Assembly: GCF_001898175.1 (NCBI RefSeq)
Contig: NZ_MKTH01000004.1
Span: 62,001-126,000 of the forward strand
Direction of reading: 5' to 3'
DNA from: Cellulomonas sp. 73-92
GTDB lineage: Bacteria; Actinomycetota; Actinomycetes; Actinomycetales; Cellulomonadaceae
DNA: 64,000 bases
Made by a program: the position numbers and the translations under genes. The notes beneath the pieces are model-generated. The model saw only the letters and a list, made by a program, of their open reading frames with translations. It was not told where the DNA came from and searched no databases. Positions within the stretch are counted from its first letter, which is position 1; the number at the start of each line of letters is the position of its first letter. Below, piece by piece: positions 62,144 to 64,000 of this stretch.

Positions 62144-63520
62144 GTGAAGTACGTCGAGCACGTCAGCGACCTCGTCGGCGGCACGCCTCTGGTGCGGCTG
62201 TCCGCCGTCACCGCGGGGCTGACCGCGACCGTCCTGGCCAAGGTGGAGTACCTCAACCCGGGTGGGTCGATCAAGGACCGCATCGCGCTGCGGATGGTCG
62301 AGGCGGCCGAGGCGAGCGGTGCGCTGCGCCCCGGCGGCACGATCGTCGAGCCGACGAGCGGGAACACCGGCGTCGGCCTGGCGCTCGTCGCGCAGCGCAA
62401 GGGGTACCGCTGCGTCTTCGTCTGCCCGGACAAGGTGAGCCCGGACAAGCGCGACGTGCTGCGGGCGTACGGCGCGGAGGTCGTCGTCACCCCGACCGCC
62501 GTGCCGCCGGAGCATCCCGACTCGTACTACTCGGTCTCCGACCGGCTGCTGCGCGAGATCCCGGGCGCGTGGAAGCCGGACCAGTACTCCAACCCGAACG
62601 GGCCGGCGTCGCACTACGAGTCGACGGGCCCGGAGATCTGGGCGGACACGTCCGGACGCGTGACCCACCTGGTCGCCGGCATCGGGACCGGCGGCAGCAT
62701 CACCGGCACCGGGCGCTACCTGCACGAGGTGTCCGCCGGCCGGGTGCGCGTCGTCGGAGCCGACCCCGCGGGGTCGGTCTACTCGGGCGGGGACGGCCGG
62801 CCGTACCTCGTCGAGGGCGTGGGCGAGGACTTCTGGCCGGCGGCCTACGACCCCACGGTGCCCGACGAGGTCATCGCGGTGACGGACGCCGACTCCTTCG
62901 CGATGACGCGGCGGCTGGCGCGGGAGGAGGGGCTGCTCGTCGGCGGGTCGTCGGGCATGGCGGTGGTCGCCGCGCTCCGGCTCGCCCACCGGCTGCCGCC
63001 GGCGGAGGCGGCCGAGGCCGTGATCGTCGTGATCCTGCCGGACTCCGGGCGCGGGTACCTGTCGAAGATCTTCAACGACGCGTGGATGCGCTCGTACGGG
63101 TTCCTCTCGGCCAGCTCCGGGGCGACCGTCGCCGACCTGCTCACGACGAAGACCGGTGTGCTGCCGGACCTGGTCCACACCCATCCGAACGAGACCGTGC
63201 GGGACGCCATCGAGATCTTCCGCGAGTACGGGGTGTCGCAGATGCCGGTCGTGGGCGCGGAGCCGCCGGTGAAGATCGGCGAGGTCGCGGGCTCGGTGTC
63301 CGAGCGGGCGCTGCTCGACGCCGTGTTCTCCGGGGCGGCGGCGCTGTCCGACCGCGTCGACAAGCACATGTCGCCGCCGCTGCCGCTGGTCGGCGTGGGG
63401 GAGTCGGTCGAATCTGCGCGGCTGGCGCTGGAGAAGGCGGACGCGCTGCTCGTCGTGGGCGACGGCCGGCCGGTCGGGGTGCTCACACGGCTGGACCTGC
63501 TGGCGTTCCTCGCCCGCTGA
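62144..63520 (+). CDS. cbs: Cystathionine beta-synthase
   Basis: The 458-residue protein has the PLP lysine Lys44 in NPGGSIKDRIAL, EPTSGNTGVGLAL, PLP phosphate loop GIGTGGSITGTGRYL and a catalytic core to about residue 320. A pair of CBS domains (about 335-458) follows, with MPVVG and VVGDGRPVGVLTRLDLLAF. The CBS pair distinguishes it from cysteine synthase CysK. It condenses serine and homocysteine to cystathionine in reverse transsulfuration. It starts at a GTG 80 bases after the previous gene. Confidence 0.95.
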   Translation: MKYVEHVSDLVGGTPLVRLSAVTAGLTATVLAKVEYLNPGGSIKDRIALRMVEAAEASGALRPGGTIVEPTSGNTGVGLALVAQRKGYRCVFVCPDKVSPDKRDVLRAYGAEVVVTPTAVPPEHPDSYYSVSDRLLREIPGAWKPDQYSNPNGPASHYESTGPEIWADTSGRVTHLVAGIGTGGSITGTGRYLHEVSAGRVRVVGADPAGSVYSGGDGRPYLVEGVGEDFWPAAYDPTVPDEVIAVTDADSFAMTRRLAREEGLLVGGSSGMAVVAALRLAHRLPPAEAAEAVIVVILPDSGRGYLSKIFNDAWMRSYGFLSASSGATVADLLTTKTGVLPDLVHTHPNETVRDAIEIFREYGVSQMPVVGAEPPVKIGEVAGSVSERALLDAVFSGAAALSDRVDKHMSPPLPLVGVGESVESARLALEKADALLVVGDGRPVGVLTRLDLLAFLAR

Positions 63521-63597
63521 GGCCGTGACCGCCCCGACGATCGTGCCGATCGCTGCCTCGCCATCAAGAGCTCGGGTCGAGGTGCCGTTGCGGGGCC

Positions 63598-64000
63598 GTG
63601 GCACCGCAACCGGGCTGGTACAGCGATGGGGTGACGCCGGGCGTGGCCCGGTGGTTCGACGGGGAGGCGTGGACGCAGCACACGCAGCCGGTGGCGCCGC
63701 CGGTGGTGCCGTCGCCGCCCAACCCGGGGTCGCAGCCGTCGCAGTCCGCCTCGGCGGCGCCTTCGGCCTATGCGTCGTCGCACCCCTCGTCGTACCCCTC
63801 GTACCCCTCCTCGTACGGCGGTGCGGTGGGGTACGGGCCGGCGGTGCCCGCGGCCGACCAGCACGGTCCGTCCGACGCGCTGCACTGGATCCTGCCCGTC
63901 GGCCGGTCGTGGCAGTCGATCGTCGCCGGCTACGTCGCGATCGTGGCCTTGTTCCTGTGGCCGCTGGGACCCGTCGCCCTCGGCCTCGGCATCTGGGCGT
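63598..64000 (+). CDS. DUF2510 domain membrane protein (3' partial)
   Basis: The frame is open to the window end, giving about 134 residues. It begins [30 protein letters not shown], the DUF2510 motif (PGWYxDP...RWWDGxxWT). A Pro/Ser/Tyr-rich linker ([12 protein letters not shown]) and the first part of a TM region ([26 protein letters not shown]) follow, as in DUF4190-type membrane proteins. GTG 63598 is the only in-frame start available. Function unknown. Confidence 0.75.
   Translation, partial: MAPQPGWYSDGVTPGVARWFDGEAWTQHTQPVAPPVVPSPPNPGSQPSQSASAAPSAYASSHPSSYPSYPSSYGGAVGYGPAVPAADQHGPSDALHWILPVGRSWQSIVAGYVAIVALFLWPLGPVALGLGIWA

Noticed and set aside
63750-63830. Ser/Tyr/Pro repeat in the last gene as a phase-variable repeat
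   Set aside because: It is an ordinary low-complexity linker of DUF2510 proteins with no exact tandem DNA unit.

Overview
The window is very GC-rich, has densely packed genes with many ATGA/GTGA stop-start overlaps and frequent GTG starts, and lacks poly-U tracts after its hairpin terminators. Together with the gene order mfd, mazG, eno, ftsB, DUF501, ppx, this points to an actinobacterium. A Micrococcales/Cellulomonas-like organism is my inference from gene content; no 16S rRNA gene is present.

Bases 1-37799 form a large exopolysaccharide or surface-glycan locus. 1-1560 is the end of a secreted DUF4082/Ig-like protein. 1721-7831 is a tightly coupled operon making amino sugars (Gfo/Idh dehydrogenase, SDR epimerase, two DegT aminotransferases, a NeuD-type acyltransferase) and ending in a glycosyltransferase. 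7852-12041 runs leftward (Wzx-like flippase, two glycosyltransferases). 12215-14703 holds two family 2 glycosyltransferases and a polysaccharide deacetylase. 14803-16434 encodes a secreted DUF4082 plus beta-helix protein. 16767-22118 carries a GNAT-like protein, an AMP-forming ligase, a PLP decarboxylase, an acyl carrier protein and a glycosyltransferase, a set resembling the accessory genes of exosortase-A EPS loci, but no exosortase is seen. 22093-25184 holds a Wzy-like polymerase and two Wzz-like chain-length proteins. 25206-30822 holds a glycosyltransferase, a TolB-like protein, an MFS transporter, an unknown secreted protein and L-2-hydroxyglutarate oxidase. 30988-37067 is a second carrier-protein cassette: hexapeptide acyltransferase, ACP, AsnB-type amidotransferase, NadE-like ATP-pyrophosphatase, SGNH-like membrane protein and, on the opposite strand, another AMP-forming ligase. 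A PAP2-like membrane protein follows.

From 37869 the window enters the conserved actinobacterial chromosome: mfd, a SurA_N-like lipoprotein, mazG, then later eno, ftsB, DUF501 and ppx. This order is interrupted by pntAB transhydrogenase, a GntR/FCD regulator, and lactate permease plus a two-domain FAD/Fe-S D-lactate dehydrogenase (42962-51343), and by a PadR regulator/HAAS-domain pair (52796-53802). After ppx come NDH-2, a siderophore-interacting protein, a tRNA with a UAA anticodon but a short variable arm, membrane proteins, a Bax-inhibitor-1 family protein, cystathionine beta-synthase and a truncated DUF2510 protein.

Regulatory sequence is informative. pntA and ndh share a CRP/GlxR-like dyad and DosR/DevR-like boxes, suggesting joint oxygen or redox control. 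The lactate operon promoter carries a FadR-family operator over its -10 region. At least eight genes have a NANNNT -10 hexamer placed so that transcription should begin at or next to the start codon (leaderless mRNAs). No CRISPR array, insertion sequence, prophage or origin was found.
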